A stretch of 45,975 nucleotides of DNA from Oscillatoriales cyanobacterium PMM_0019 (GCA_949127975.1 CASBRB010000021.1:1-45975), one strand, 5' to 3'; numbered from the stretch's first letter, positions 23,454-33,071 are shown. Translations and numbers: made by a program. Notes: generated from the letters alone by a model not told the origin.

Positions 23454-26450
23454 ATGACCCCTGACTATACAGGTCAAAGTTTAGGTACAGCTAAGGAACT
23501 AAACCTTAATGCCAGCCCTTTGACTTTGAAAAGTGGAACTGGCTCCTTAAACACAAATTTGTATTCCTCGACACATAGCTCAAGTAGCAGCGTGAGTAGC
23601 CCGAAACTAAACGCCCAGAGCAGTACCAAAACCAACCTGCCAGACATTACAGATATTTTATGGCGCAACTCGGCTACCGGAGAAAATGTGGTTTGGCAGA
23701 TGAATGGCACTACCTTCAAATCATCTCAAGATATCCAACCTATCTCCGACACTCATTGGCAGATAGCAGGCATCGGAGATTTTAACCACGATGGCAGCAA
23801 TGATTTGTTGTTGCGCAACTCTGCTACTGGTCAAAATGTCATTGGCACGCTCAATGGTACTACTATAACCTCTCAGAAGGCAATTTTATCTGTCGGGGAT
23901 CTCAACTGGCAAATAGTCGGCACGGCGGATTTCAACAACGATGGCAAGACGGACATTTTATGGCGCAACTCTGCCACAGGTAAAGATGTAGTGTGGTTTA
24001 TGGATGGTACCAACCTCACCTCATCCCAGGATATCCTACGTATTTCCGACCTTAAGTGGAATATAGTAGGCACGGGGGACTTCAACAAGGATGGTAAGAC
24101 TGACATTTTATGGCGCAACTCTGCCACAGGTGAAGATGTAGTGTGGTTCATGAATGGCACCAACCTCACTTCATCCCAGGATATCTTACGTGTTTCCGAC
24201 ACCAACTGGAAGATAGAAGGCACTGGGGACTTCAACCACGATGGCAACACTGACATTGTGTGGCGTAACAAAGCTACGGGTGAAGATGTGTTGTGGAATA
24301 TGAATGGCACAAATCTTTCTTCATCACAAGATTTCCTATCTGTCCCCGACGCTAAGTGGCAAATGGTGGGAACCTTCACAGGATTTACTAAACCTGCACC
24401 GTCATTTCAGAGCCAAGTTAGCAATAGCAGTAACACAACAGAAGATATTTTGTGGCGTAACTATGCCACGGGCGCAGATATGGCGTGGCAGATGAACGGC
24501 ACTACTGTCTCTTCAAAGCCGAATATCTCAACAGTCAGTAACACCAATTGGCAAATAGTAGGCACGGGAGACTTCAACCACGATGGTAACTCTGACATTG
24601 TATGGAGCAATCCCACCACGGGTCAGAATGTAGTGTGGTTAATGAATGGCACCACTTTTTCTTCACAGCAGAATCTCGCACCTGCCCCTGACTACAATTC
24701 ATTCTACTTTAGTGGTTCGGACTGGAACATAGTAGGCACGGGGGACTTTAACCACGATAGCAACACTGATATTTTGTGGCGTAACTCAGTCACCGGTGAA
24801 AATTTGGTGTGGTTGATGAATGGCACTACCGTATCTTCTACGGAGTACCTCCCAACTATATACAACACCGATTGGAATATGGTAGGCACGGGGGACTTTA
24901 ACCATGATGGCAAGATTGACATTTTATGGCACAATTCATACACGGGTGACAATGCGACATGGCTGATGGATGGCACCACCGTTTCAGCTACCAAGTACCT
25001 CCAAACTGTAAGCGACACTGATTGGGAAATCCAAGCCACGGGGGACTTAAACCACGATGGCAACACCGATATTTTGTGGCGCAACACATACACGGGTGAA
25101 AATGCGGTGTGGTTTATGAAAGGCATCACTCTTTCCTCATCGAAGGATCTTCCAACTGTTTCCGACTCCAACTGGTACATAGCGGCAACCTTAGAAAATA
25201 CTAAATCAAATCCAGGACCAAATCCAGGACCAAATCCAGGACCAACAACAGACTGGTTTTCGCAAAATATTAAAGATTCCGGTTTGCAAGCTATAACCCG
25301 TGACAGAGCTGCTGATGGAACTTTAGACCGCAAGGACATGATTGATATCTTCCGTGAGGTAGAGTCAGAAAATGGTGGTGTAGTCAATGCTACGGAGCTT
25401 ACAGATTTACGCACCATTGTTAGCAATGCCAGCAAGTTCAATATGCCGGATTATGCCCAAGTTTTGTCTGGCAAGATTGTCAATGGCAATGTTGCTAATC
25501 AATATTATCAGGATCAGTCTTTGGGAAACTTGTATGCTGGCAGTAGTGCAACTCAAGTTGAAAACTTGCTTGACAAGTGGTTCTTAGGAACGGATCATCC
25601 AGAGAACATCATAGCAGCCAGCGCTGATAACCCTACAAGATACATAACCTATAACTACGCATCAGGAAGTTTGTTTGGTGACAAAGGAACACCTCAAATT
25701 ACAGATATTCAGCAAGGATTTTTAGGAAACTGCTACTTCCTAGCTTCCTTGGGAGCTAATGTTCTCCAGAATCCATCATCTATTAAAAATATGTTCATCG
25801 ACAATGGTGATGGTACTTACACAGTGAAGTTCTTTGGTGAGCAAGACGGCACTGTAAATACTCCTGCTGATTACGTGACAGTTGACACTTATCTGCCAGT
25901 TGATGTATCAACTGATAAATCTGATGGATACAATTTTTCCAACTATAATTCATCCATCGGGTTATGGGTAGCACTCGCAGAGAAAGCTTATGTCCAGTTT
26001 GCCCAGGAAGGGTTAGCTCAACGCCCTAGGGCCGATCCTAACACTGGCTACGTCCCCAACAATTACGGCGTTATTGAAGGTGGTAACGGCTTCCAAGCAA
26101 TGCCCTCCATTTCAGGTCGTAATGGAGGTTATTACGCCAATCAATCTAATGGTAATAATCAATTAGGAAATTTCCCCAGCTTATCAGACATTGCTAATTT
26201 TTTTGCAAGTGGTAAGGCAGTGACGGGAGGGACAATAGGTTCGAGAGATACAGAATTAGACTCTAACACTGGGATCGTCTACAATCATGAGTACACGATT
26301 TATAGTGTCGATCTAAGTAATGGGACGATTACAGTGCGCAACCCTTGGGGCGATAACGGAGATCAGCAGCCGACGGGGGACAATCAAGGCTTCAAAACCA
26401 TTTCCTACAACGACTTTTATACCGACTTTTTTGAAGTTGATGTTGCCTAA
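23454..26450 (+). CDS. Calpain-family cysteine peptidase with ten FG-GAP-like repeats
   Basis: A 998-residue protein. After a Ser/Thr-rich N-terminus there are ten repeats of about 50 residues of the type TDILWRNSATGENVVWxMNGTT ... GDFNHDG (residues about 65-580), FG-GAP/VCBS-like with acidic calcium-type loops. A short (NPGP)n linker leads to a calpain-like peptidase (C2) domain, residues about 600-998. All three catalytic positions are present: Cys760 in QGFLGNCYFLASL, His945 in NHEYTIYSV and Asn963 in VRNPWGDNG. No Sec signal is evident, so export would be by another route. A GAGG 10 bases ahead of the ATG supports the start. The substrate is unknown; a secreted protease or effector is inferred. 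Three small genes follow closely. Confidence 0.92.
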   Translation: MTPDYTGQSLGTAKELNLNASPLTLKSGTGSLNTNLYSSTHSSSSSVSSPKLNAQSSTKTNLPDITDILWRNSATGENVVWQMNGTTFKSSQDIQPISDTHWQIAGIGDFNHDGSNDLLLRNSATGQNVIGTLNGTTITSQKAILSVGDLNWQIVGTADFNNDGKTDILWRNSATGKDVVWFMDGTNLTSSQDILRISDLKWNIVGTGDFNKDGKTDILWRNSATGEDVVWFMNGTNLTSSQDILRVSDTNWKIEGTGDFNHDGNTDIVWRNKATGEDVLWNMNGTNLSSSQDFLSVPDAKWQMVGTFTGFTKPAPSFQSQVSNSSNTTEDILWRNYATGADMAWQMNGTTVSSKPNISTVSNTNWQIVGTGDFNHDGNSDIVWSNPTTGQNVVWLMNGTTFSSQQNLAPAPDYNSFYFSGSDWNIVGTGDFNHDSNTDILWRNSVTGENLVWLMNGTTVSSTEYLPTIYNTDWNMVGTGDFNHDGKIDILWHNSYTGDNATWLMDGTTVSATKYLQTVSDTDWEIQATGDLNHDGNTDILWRNTYTGENAVWFMKGITLSSSKDLPTVSDSNWYIAATLENTKSNPGPNPGPNPGPTTDWFSQNIKDSGLQAITRDRAADGTLDRKDMIDIFREVESENGGVVNATELTDLRTIVSNASKFNMPDYAQVLSGKIVNGNVANQYYQDQSLGNLYAGSSATQVENLLDKWFLGTDHPENIIAASADNPTRYITYNYASGSLFGDKGTPQITDIQQGFLGNCYFLASLGANVLQNPSSIKNMFIDNGDGTYTVKFFGEQDGTVNTPADYVTVDTYLPVDVSTDKSDGYNFSNYNSSIGLWVALAEKAYVQFAQEGLAQRPRADPNTGYVPNNYGVIEGGNGFQAMPSISGRNGGYYANQSNGNNQLGNFPSLSDIANFFASGKAVTGGTIGSRDTELDSNTGIVYNHEYTIYSVDLSNGTITVRNPWGDNGDQQPTGDNQGFKTISYNDFYTDFFEVDVA

Positions 26451-26458
26451 TCCCTCAA

Positions 26459-27037
26459 TTGAAAACTAATCTTTTGAAAGCTAAGTCTTCTGCCTTAGCC
26501 CTCCTTCTAAGTAGTAGGGTGGGTATTGCTAGAACTGCCCAGCCTACAATTATGTTTAGTTTTTTGACAACTATCTCCTCATTAAATTCTTTCATGTATC
26601 CTGCGGTGACTCAGATATATAACAACCAACCAAATTTTCAACAAAATTTCAAGATTAGCAAAATGATTGTTACTCAACCGCTTACTCTTCAGGTTTGGCA
26701 GCAAAACCCCAATATAATTCCTCCAGGTACTCCTCGGAATGCCAAACGTCCACTTGGTTTTGCTTCATTAAGCTTTACATTGGAGAATAAAAGCGAACAA
26801 TCTATAGTGATTAAACTGCTTTCAATAGAGGTGCATCCTGTAGGCAGTGAAACACCTTTGATGTCTCTGCCTGCCAGAGATTTGCTGCTTCATCCTTTGG
26901 AAATTGCTCCACAGCGATATCAGCTTTCAAATTCTTCAGGTTATGGCGATGTAGAGCAAGTAGAAGCTGTTATCGTTTACGAGTTAGACGGTAAGAGTTA
27001 TACTTGGCGTTCTTCTCCGGTGTGGGTTAAAGACTAG
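26459..27037 (+). CDS. Hypothetical protein downstream of the calpain gene
   Basis: Up to 192 residues of unknown function. The TTG start at 26459 lies eight bases after the peptidase stop and gives a weakly signal-like N-terminus (SSALALLLSSRVG). Later ATGs at 26552, 26595 or 26663 (MIVTQPLTLQVWQQNP) are plausible. The conserved-looking part is a beta-rich, Ig-like domain (LGFASLSFTLENKSEQSIVIKLLSIEVHPVG ... VEAVIVYELDGKSYTWRSSP). Same strand and tight spacing suggest cotranscription with the peptidase. No catalytic motif is seen; an inhibitor, chaperone or accessory role is only contextual. Confidence 0.6.
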   Translation: MKTNLLKAKSSALALLLSSRVGIARTAQPTIMFSFLTTISSLNSFMYPAVTQIYNNQPNFQQNFKISKMIVTQPLTLQVWQQNPNIIPPGTPRNAKRPLGFASLSFTLENKSEQSIVIKLLSIEVHPVGSETPLMSLPARDLLLHPLEIAPQRYQLSNSSGYGDVEQVEAVIVYELDGKSYTWRSSPVWVKD

Positions 27038-27046
27038 CAAGTCACC

Positions 27047-27523
27047 ATGAAAATTAAATACATTAGCGAATCAGAATTTCACCAAATTCCAGCATTACGG
27101 CAGATCATCGTTCATCAATACGCTCGAAAATTCGCTTGCCTATTCTTGGGCAAGACGTTGGGATGTTATGGAATTAGCTGGTATAGTCAATCAGTTGATT
27201 TAAGTATTGAATATTCAACCGATAAAAATTTGCTTTGGATTGGTATCGACCTGCAATTAGCAGCCATTTGTCTGCAAACTGGTCGCATTTGTCTTGCCAT
27301 GCCTCTGACAGCTAACCTGATTGAGATCAAAATTAGTCAAGAAATGACGGCAGTTCTGACCGAACACGAGATATTGTTATTTAACCCCAATGGTTCGCTA
27401 CGATTTAATCATGGCTTACCGGATTTGCCAGAACAAATTTTAATGTTTGATGATAACTTAATCATAAAGTTAATGGAGGGTGACAGTTTTAGATTAAATC
27501 CTACAACAGGTGAATTTGGCTGA
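27047..27523 (+). CDS. Hypothetical protein
   Basis: A 158-residue cytoplasmic-looking protein. It has beta-strand-rich repeats of the kind WIGIDLQLAAICLQTGRICLAMPL ... AVLTEHEILLFNPNGSLR ... SFRLNPTTGEF, reminiscent of a small beta-propeller fragment. It starts 9 bases after the preceding gene. I do not recognise a family. As the second of three small genes behind a large peptidase it could be an immunity-type protein, but nothing in the sequence proves it. Confidence 0.6.
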   Translation: MKIKYISESEFHQIPALRQIIVHQYARKFACLFLGKTLGCYGISWYSQSVDLSIEYSTDKNLLWIGIDLQLAAICLQTGRICLAMPLTANLIEIKISQEMTAVLTEHEILLFNPNGSLRFNHGLPDLPEQILMFDDNLIIKLMEGDSFRLNPTTGEFG

Positions 27524-27575
27524 ATTCGCCTAAGAGCATGAATTTCTTGGAAAAAATCAACTTAGAAGGAAAAAA

Positions 27576-27827
27576 GTGGCTATCAACATGGATTATGGGT
27601 TTGATATTTGTTGGTTCAGTGACATTAACTATAACGAAATGACAGTTTTAATTAAGTTCAAGGGACAAGACATCGCACAAATTAACAAAGACAAGGGTAT
27701 TGATATGCTGGAAATAGAAATATTTACAGAGTATACTCACCCAGACTTTATACCAATTATACAAAAATTCATGTTGAGTGACTTCTTAAATGCACTAAAT
27801 GAAGCTATAAAAATACTTGGAGGCTGA
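27576..27827 (+). CDS. Small immunity-like protein
   Basis: An 83-residue acidic protein starting at GTG 27576, chosen because AGAAGGA lies six bases upstream; the ATG at 27588 is too far from it. The pattern DICWFSDINYNEMTVLIKFKGQDIAQINKDKGIDMLEIEIF followed by a C-terminal helix (LSDFLNALNEAIKIL) recalls small proteins seen beside polymorphic toxins and annotated as immunity-like. That resemblance is from memory, not a search. It is the last gene of the calpain cluster. Confidence 0.6.
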   Translation: MAINMDYGFDICWFSDINYNEMTVLIKFKGQDIAQINKDKGIDMLEIEIFTEYTHPDFIPIIQKFMLSDFLNALNEAIKILGG

Positions 27828-28204
27828 ATAAATACAGGAATTACGCACACTGGGCATATATAGGGGCAACCCACTTGGGGATTGCCCCTACAAGGTTGGG
27901 TACACTGACTCAACTTGTAGGGTGGGTTAACGAAGTGTCACCCATCAACCAACCCGGTTTCGATAGTGACAACACCGTCAAGGTGACGAAGTCGCCTTGA
28001 CGCACCCTACGAATAGGTTCTATCCTACAGCACTGTAATAACGCAAAACCCGAACAGGACTTACGCACTGCCTCTAAATATAGCGGTTCGTAGGGGCAAT
28101 CCCCCCGTGGTTGCCCCTATATATGCTAAAGTCCTCACTACAAACACATAATAATGAGAACTAAAGTCCTCACTACAAACGTTTATATTAGGGGCGTAAT
28201 TTCC
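27828..28204. repeat. Intergenic repeat cluster without genes
   Basis: In order: an R2 unit (27848-27895); a GTAGGGTGGGTTAACG...GACGCACCCTACG hairpin-type repeat with AAGGTGACGAAGTCGCCTT (about 27916-28012); a second R2 unit (28053-28122); and two R3 half-units, AAAGTCCTCACTACAAAC, at about 28130-28180. No coding frame is convincing in these 377 bases. Confidence 0.65.
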
Positions 28205-29296
28205 TCACGAACCAGTCCGGAACAGCATTACATCCCCTTCTTGGACAACGTACTCTTTACCTTCACTGCGAACTAAGCCTTTTTCCTTAGCAGTATTCAT
28301 CGAGCCAGTTGCCACCAAGTCATCATAAGCAACAGTTTCAGCTCGAATAAAGCAGCGCTCAAAATCAGAGTGAATTACACCAGCAGCTTGCGGCGCTAAC
28401 ATCCCAGCGTGAATAGTCCAAGCGCGGCTTTCTTTCGGACCTGTGGTAAAGTAAGTACGCAAGCCCAAAAGTTCATAAGTAGCGCGAATCAAAGATTTTA
28501 AGCCACCTTCTTCCACCCCCAAAGTTGCTAAAAATTCCGCTTTTTCTGACTCTGGTAAATCAATAAGTTCTGATTCTACTTGGGCAGAAACAATCACAAC
28601 TTGAGAGTTTTCAGCAGCGGCATATTCTCGCACCTGTTCCACCCATTGATTACCTGTTGCTAAATCATCTTCAGATACATTGGTCGCATATATGATAGGT
28701 TTGGCGGTAAGCAAGGCTAGCTGGGTTACTGGCTCGGCTTCTTCTTCTGTTAAACTTACTCGTCGTGCTGGTTTACCCTCATTCAAGGCTGCACTCAGTT
28801 TTTCCAGAGCTGACAATTCAATCTGGGCTTCTTTGTTGGTACGTGCTTGTTTACGGGTACGATCGATCCGGCGATCGATTTGGAATAAATCTGCTAAAGC
28901 CAACTCCAAATTGATGATTTCAATATCGCGCAATGGGTCAATAGATCCGGCAACATGGATAATGTCATCGTCCTCAAAACAGCGCACTACATGAACAATG
29001 GCATCCACTTCTCGGATATGGGACAAAAATTGATTGCCCAGTCCCTCCCCTTGACTAGCGCCTTTGACTAAACCAGCAATATCGACGAATTCAACGCGAG
29101 TGGGCACTATTTGAGCGGATGCGGAGATTTTAGCCAAAACATTTAACCGCTCATCTGGCACGGCGACGATGCCCACATTGGGTTCAATGGTGCAGAAAGG
29201 AAAATTAGCGGCTTGGGCCTTAGCGTTGGCGACTAGGGCGTTGAATAAGGTAGATTTTCCGACGTTGGGTAATCCGACAATTCCGGCTCTAAGCAT
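28205..29296 (-). CDS. ychF: Redox-regulated ATPase YchF (Obg-family)
   Basis: A 363-residue P-loop protein: G1 GLPNVGKSTLFNAL at residues 8-21, a G3-type segment EFVDIAGLVKGASQGEGLGNQFL, and a G4 position reading NVSE rather than NKxD, the reason the family prefers ATP to GTP. The C-terminal TGS domain carries FTTGPKESRAWTIHAGMLAPQAAG. YchF associates with ribosomes and is linked to oxidative-stress and translation control. The length is typical. It is preceded on the same strand by a small proline-rich frame. Confidence 0.96.
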   Translation of the reverse strand: MLRAGIVGLPNVGKSTLFNALVANAKAQAANFPFCTIEPNVGIVAVPDERLNVLAKISASAQIVPTRVEFVDIAGLVKGASQGEGLGNQFLSHIREVDAIVHVVRCFEDDDIIHVAGSIDPLRDIEIINLELALADLFQIDRRIDRTRKQARTNKEAQIELSALEKLSAALNEGKPARRVSLTEEEAEPVTQLALLTAKPIIYATNVSEDDLATGNQWVEQVREYAAAENSQVVIVSAQVESELIDLPESEKAEFLATLGVEEGGLKSLIRATYELLGLRTYFTTGPKESRAWTIHAGMLAPQAAGVIHSDFERCFIRAETVAYDDLVATGSMNTAKEKGLVRSEGKEYVVQEGDVMLFRTGS

Positions 29297-29331
29297 TTTA
29301 GTTCAAAGGGTAAAACTGGGCTAAATTAATT

Positions 29332-29550
29332 TCAGACTGGTCCTGGAATTGTTTGAGGTATTGATCCTGGAACTGTCTGAGGAATTGGTGCTGGCACTGT
29401 TTCTGGCACTGGGCTGGGAATTGGCTGAGGAATTGGTGCTGGCACTGGCTCTGGTACGGGACTAGGAATTGTTTCTGGTCCTGGCAGTGGTCGGGGTAAA
29501 GGATTGGGGCTATCTGGCTGCGGGAAGGGATTAGGACTGGGATAAATCAT
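29332..29550 (-). CDS. Proline-rich repeat small protein
   Basis: A 72-residue frame made almost entirely of P-x-P-x units (PSPVPEPVPAPIPQPIPS, repeated with variation). It has no signal peptide or folded domain. It lies 35 bases upstream of ychF on the same strand. The repeated codons leave no room for stops, so it could be a chance frame in a low-complexity tract, but the start and stop positions and codon pattern are compatible with a real small extended protein. Confidence 0.4.
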   Translation of the reverse strand: MIYPSPNPFPQPDSPNPLPRPLPGPETIPSPVPEPVPAPIPQPIPSPVPETVPAPIPQTVPGSIPQTIPGPV

Positions 29551-29749
29551 GATTTTGGATTATTTAACTCATTGTCATTACGTTACATAAAAACCTCAAA
29601 ATATAGCATCTCCCGAAATGGCTACACGATCGATAAACTAAACATAATTTTAAGGTGGGCATGGCTAACCTACGTTTAATTGTGCCTAAATGCACACAAA
29701 TATATTATTTTAGCAAAGATTGAGCAATTCATTCCCCAATTAGGATCTT

Positions 29750-31231
29750 ATGCCAGCTAACCACTCTCAAGCCAGAACGCCATTACTTGATGCCCTGCGG
29801 GAGCGTTCTCTCAACCCCCATGCTCCGTTTTACGCACCAGGGCACAAAAGGGGACAAGGTATTCCCCAGTCCCTGGCTGAGTGCTTGGGCGAGGCTGTGT
29901 TTCGAGCAGATTTGCCGGAGTTGTCGGAGTTAGATAACTTGTTTGCTCCAGAGGGGGTGATTCAAGAAGCTCAAGAACTGGCGGCAGAAATTTGGGGGGC
30001 GCAACATACCTGGTTTTTGGTTAATGGTTCGACTTGCGGTATAATAGCCGCAATTTTAGCTACTTGTGCCACAGGTGATAAAATTATCTTGCCTAGAAAT
30101 GTACATCAGTCAGCGATCGCAGGCTTAATCCTCTCCGGTGCTATCCCCATCTTCCTGAACCCAGAATACGATCGCCAGAGCGGACTCGCCCACAGTATCA
30201 CCCCTGATGCTGTAGCCCAAGCCCTCAAAGATCATCCCGATGCCAAGGCGGTGATGATGGTTTATCCGACTTACTACGGCGTGTGTGGTGATGTCGGAGC
30301 TATAGCCCATTTAGCTCATCAACATAATATCCCTCTGCTGGTAGATGAAGCTCACGGTCCCCATTTTAACTTCCATCCAGATTTGCCCACTGCTGCCTTG
30401 TCAGCCGGGGCAGACTTGGCGGTGCAATCCATCCATAAAGTATTGAGTGCCATGACTCAATCTGCTATGCTACACATTCAGGGCAGTTTGGTAAACTTTG
30501 ACCGGGTAAGCAAAGCTTTACAATTAGTACAGTCTACCAGCCCCAGCTATTTACTGCTAGCCTCATTAGATGCGGCACGTCAACAAATGGCACTACATGG
30601 GGAACAGCTAATGGCTCAAACCTTGGAAAAAGCTAAGTTAGCTAGAACTAGAATCAGTCAAATTCCGGGATTATTTGTTTTAGAACTCGTTAAGGCAAAC
30701 CCAGGTTTTGTTTCTTTGGATTTGACGCGGCTGACGGTGACAGTTTCCGGCTTAGGGTTGACTGGGTTTGAAGCAGATGAAATACTAGCTAAACAAGGTG
30801 TAATAGCCGAGTTGCCTTCCCTGCAAAATCTGACGTTTATTATCAGTTTGGGAAATACCGATGGAGATATTGAAAAACTGGTGCAAGGCTTTACTACTCT
30901 ATCCAAAGATTATAATCTGGATCAAAAGCTAGAGTTAGCAAAAAATCCAAATTTAATGGTAAATAAAAATATTTTTAGCAGCATACCCAAAATTTCACCC
31001 CGTGATGCTTTTTTTTCGCCAACTGAAACCCTGCCAGTAGAAAATACCACCAATCGCATTAGTGCGGAATTAGTCTGCCCCTACCCACCAGGAATCCCAG
31101 TTTTAATGCCTGGTGAAGCGATCGCTCCAAATGCCCTAGACTACCTGCAACAGATTCTTGCCTTAGGGGGAAACATTACGGGTTGTAGCGATCGTACCTT
31201 AAAAACTTTGAGAGTACTTAAAAACACATAG
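29750..31231 (+). CDS. Orn/Lys/Arg decarboxylase-family PLP enzyme
   Basis: A 493-residue fold-type I PLP enzyme of the short decarboxylase group. N-terminal HAPFYAPGHKRGQG is the family signature; the PLP site has VDEAHGPHFNFHP (Asp for the pyridine nitrogen) and SIHKVLSAMTQSAML with the Schiff-base Lys at about residue 230. The C-terminal domain has ELVCPYPPGIPVLMPGE. Cyanobacterial relatives are assigned as arginine, lysine or ornithine decarboxylases feeding polyamine synthesis; the exact substrate cannot be read from sequence alone. cbiT follows 35 bases later. Confidence 0.92.
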   Translation: MPANHSQARTPLLDALRERSLNPHAPFYAPGHKRGQGIPQSLAECLGEAVFRADLPELSELDNLFAPEGVIQEAQELAAEIWGAQHTWFLVNGSTCGIIAAILATCATGDKIILPRNVHQSAIAGLILSGAIPIFLNPEYDRQSGLAHSITPDAVAQALKDHPDAKAVMMVYPTYYGVCGDVGAIAHLAHQHNIPLLVDEAHGPHFNFHPDLPTAALSAGADLAVQSIHKVLSAMTQSAMLHIQGSLVNFDRVSKALQLVQSTSPSYLLLASLDAARQQMALHGEQLMAQTLEKAKLARTRISQIPGLFVLELVKANPGFVSLDLTRLTVTVSGLGLTGFEADEILAKQGVIAELPSLQNLTFIISLGNTDGDIEKLVQGFTTLSKDYNLDQKLELAKNPNLMVNKNIFSSIPKISPRDAFFSPTETLPVENTTNRISAELVCPYPPGIPVLMPGEAIAPNALDYLQQILALGGNITGCSDRTLKTLRVLKNT

Positions 31232-31266
31232 CTTGCGAAAAGCACCGCAAAAGTTAACCACAATTT

Positions 31267-31869
31267 ATGCCTAGTCAAATCTGGCCCTATGTGACATCTG
31301 GGATACCAGATGATTTATTTGAACGCTTGCCAGGAATTCCCTTGAGCAAGCGAGAAGTGCGACTGCTGCTCATCTCCGCCCTGAGACTCAAACCCGACTC
31401 GGTGTTGTGGGATATTGGTGCAGGCACAGGCACGATCCCGGTGGAAACAGCCTTGCTGTGTCCTCAAGGGCGGATTTTTGCCGTAGAACGGGATGAGGAA
31501 GTAGCAAGCTTAATTCGCCGTAACTGCTTGCGCTTCGGCGTCACCAACGTAGAAGTTATCGAAGGCAGCGCCCCAGAGTGTCTCAAAGACATACCCCATC
31601 TACCCGATCGAGTTTGCATAGAGGGAGGACGCTCGATTAAGGAAATCTTCTTTGAAGTCTGGCAATACTTGCAAACCGAAGGGCGGGTGGTCGCCACGGC
31701 TGCTAATCTAGAAAATCTGTATGCCATCTCACAATGCTTTGCCGAGCAACAAGCCCGAAATATCGAAGTAGTCCAGTCTGCCGTCAACCGTTTAGAGACA
31801 AGAGGCATACATCGAAATTTTGTAGCAGTCAATCCAATTTTTATCGTCAGTGGCGAGAAGCTGGAATGA
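31267..31869 (+). CDS. cbiT: Precorrin-6Y C5,15-methyltransferase, CbiT subunit
   Basis: A 200-residue SAM-dependent methyltransferase with PGIPLSKREVRLLLISALRL at the N-terminus and the SAM-binding loop LWDIGAGTGTIPVE at about residues 45-58, both typical of CbiT. It methylates and decarboxylates the corrin precursor in cobalamin synthesis. No CbiE domain is fused. Its neighbours are not cobalamin genes, as is common in cyanobacteria, where the pathway is scattered. Confidence 0.9.
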   Translation: MPSQIWPYVTSGIPDDLFERLPGIPLSKREVRLLLISALRLKPDSVLWDIGAGTGTIPVETALLCPQGRIFAVERDEEVASLIRRNCLRFGVTNVEVIEGSAPECLKDIPHLPDRVCIEGGRSIKEIFFEVWQYLQTEGRVVATAANLENLYAISQCFAEQQARNIEVVQSAVNRLETRGIHRNFVAVNPIFIVSGEKLE

Positions 31870-31897
31870 AAGGTCCACAGGAGAATTTTAACTGCGC

Positions 31898-32014
31898 GGA
31901 ATTAGGAGGCAGTGCCTCACCAAAAGCGTTGCCAACGAGAAAAAGCACTACCGTGGAATTAGGAGGCAGAGCCTCACCAAAAGCGTTCCCAGGCTCTGCC
32001 TGGGAACGAGAAAA
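31898..32014. repeat. Tandem 56-bp direct repeat including R1 elements
   Basis: The unit GGAATTAGGAGGCAGxGCCTC-ACCAAAAGCGTT starts at 31898 and again at 31954 (56-bp period). The second copy runs into a complete R1 palindrome, at about 31984-32008. It fills the gap between cbiT and cdsA. Confidence 0.7.
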
Positions 32015-32047
32015 ACGAGAAAAAATTTTAACTGTTATAAATAACAA

Positions 32048-32941
32048 ATGACCAATCAAATTTCTTTTATGCCCTTGACTCGTCTCCTCAGTGCCATAGT
32101 AGCGATCGCTTTTGCAATGGCTATCATCGTACTTGGGGGATGGTACTTCACCCTGGGCTTCGGGATTATTGTCTACTTAGGTTTGCTAGAATATTTTCAA
32201 CTCGTGCGGGCTAAGGGGATCGCTCCTGCGGCTAAAACCACCATTATCGTTAGTGAAGTACTGCTCCTTACCGCCACTATATCACCCCAACTGGTAGACG
32301 CTGTTTTTCCTGTGGCAGGAACCCTGATCTGTTTTTACCTACTGTTTCAGCCCAAATTAGCCACTATTGCCGACATTTCGACATCAATTTTGGGATTATT
32401 CTACGGTGGATATCTACCCAGCTACTGGGTACGGCTGCGCGTGGGTTTATCGCCCGCTGCCCATAACTTACCCTTGAACGGCTACTTGCCTGATTCTTGG
32501 CAAAACTTCAACGCCTTGCCTCAGGGATTAACGGTGACACTCCTAGCCTTTAGCTGTATTTGGGCGGCTGATATAGGTGCCTACATTGTCGGCAAATTAT
32601 TTGGTCGCACTCGCCTTTCAGATATCAGCCCTAAAAAAACCGTTGAAGGTGCGGTTTTCGGCGTTGCAGGTAGCGTGGTTGTGGCGACAGCAGGTGCTTG
32701 GTATTTTCACTGGCCGATTTGGCAGTTCAGCGGCGTCGCTTTGGGGCTGCTGATTGGTATTGCCAGTCTGCTTGGTGACTTAACAGAGTCAATGATGAAG
32801 CGAGATGCAGGTGTCAAGGACTCTGGGCAGCTAATTCCGGGACACGGTGGCATCTTAGACAGAGCCGATAGCTATGTATTTACGGCTCCTTTGGTTTACT
32901 ACTTTGTTACCCTGTTGTTGCCTCTACTATCTCAGCCTTGA
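32048..32941 (+). CDS. cdsA: Phosphatidate cytidylyltransferase
   Basis: A 297-residue polytopic membrane protein with about seven hydrophobic segments. The C-terminal CdsA signature is clear: SLLGDLTESMMKRDAGVKDSG followed by PGHGGILDRADSYVFTAPLVYYF. It makes CDP-diacylglycerol from phosphatidic acid and CTP, for phosphatidylglycerol synthesis in the cytoplasmic membrane. The length is normal. It starts at the ATG right after the repeat cluster; downstream DNA is a gene graveyard. Confidence 0.95.
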   Translation: MTNQISFMPLTRLLSAIVAIAFAMAIIVLGGWYFTLGFGIIVYLGLLEYFQLVRAKGIAPAAKTTIIVSEVLLLTATISPQLVDAVFPVAGTLICFYLLFQPKLATIADISTSILGLFYGGYLPSYWVRLRVGLSPAAHNLPLNGYLPDSWQNFNALPQGLTVTLLAFSCIWAADIGAYIVGKLFGRTRLSDISPKKTVEGAVFGVAGSVVVATAGAWYFHWPIWQFSGVALGLLIGIASLLGDLTESMMKRDAGVKDSGQLIPGHGGILDRADSYVFTAPLVYYFVTLLLPLLSQP

Positions 32942-33071
32942 TTGCTGAAATAGGCGATTATTAAAAATTGTTTGTATTATCGGATACAGCAATAATCCAA
33001 TTTTTACTATAAAGTTTAATAAGAAAAGTCCGATAGTATTTGTTTTATGCAAAGCAACCCCAAACAGCAAG

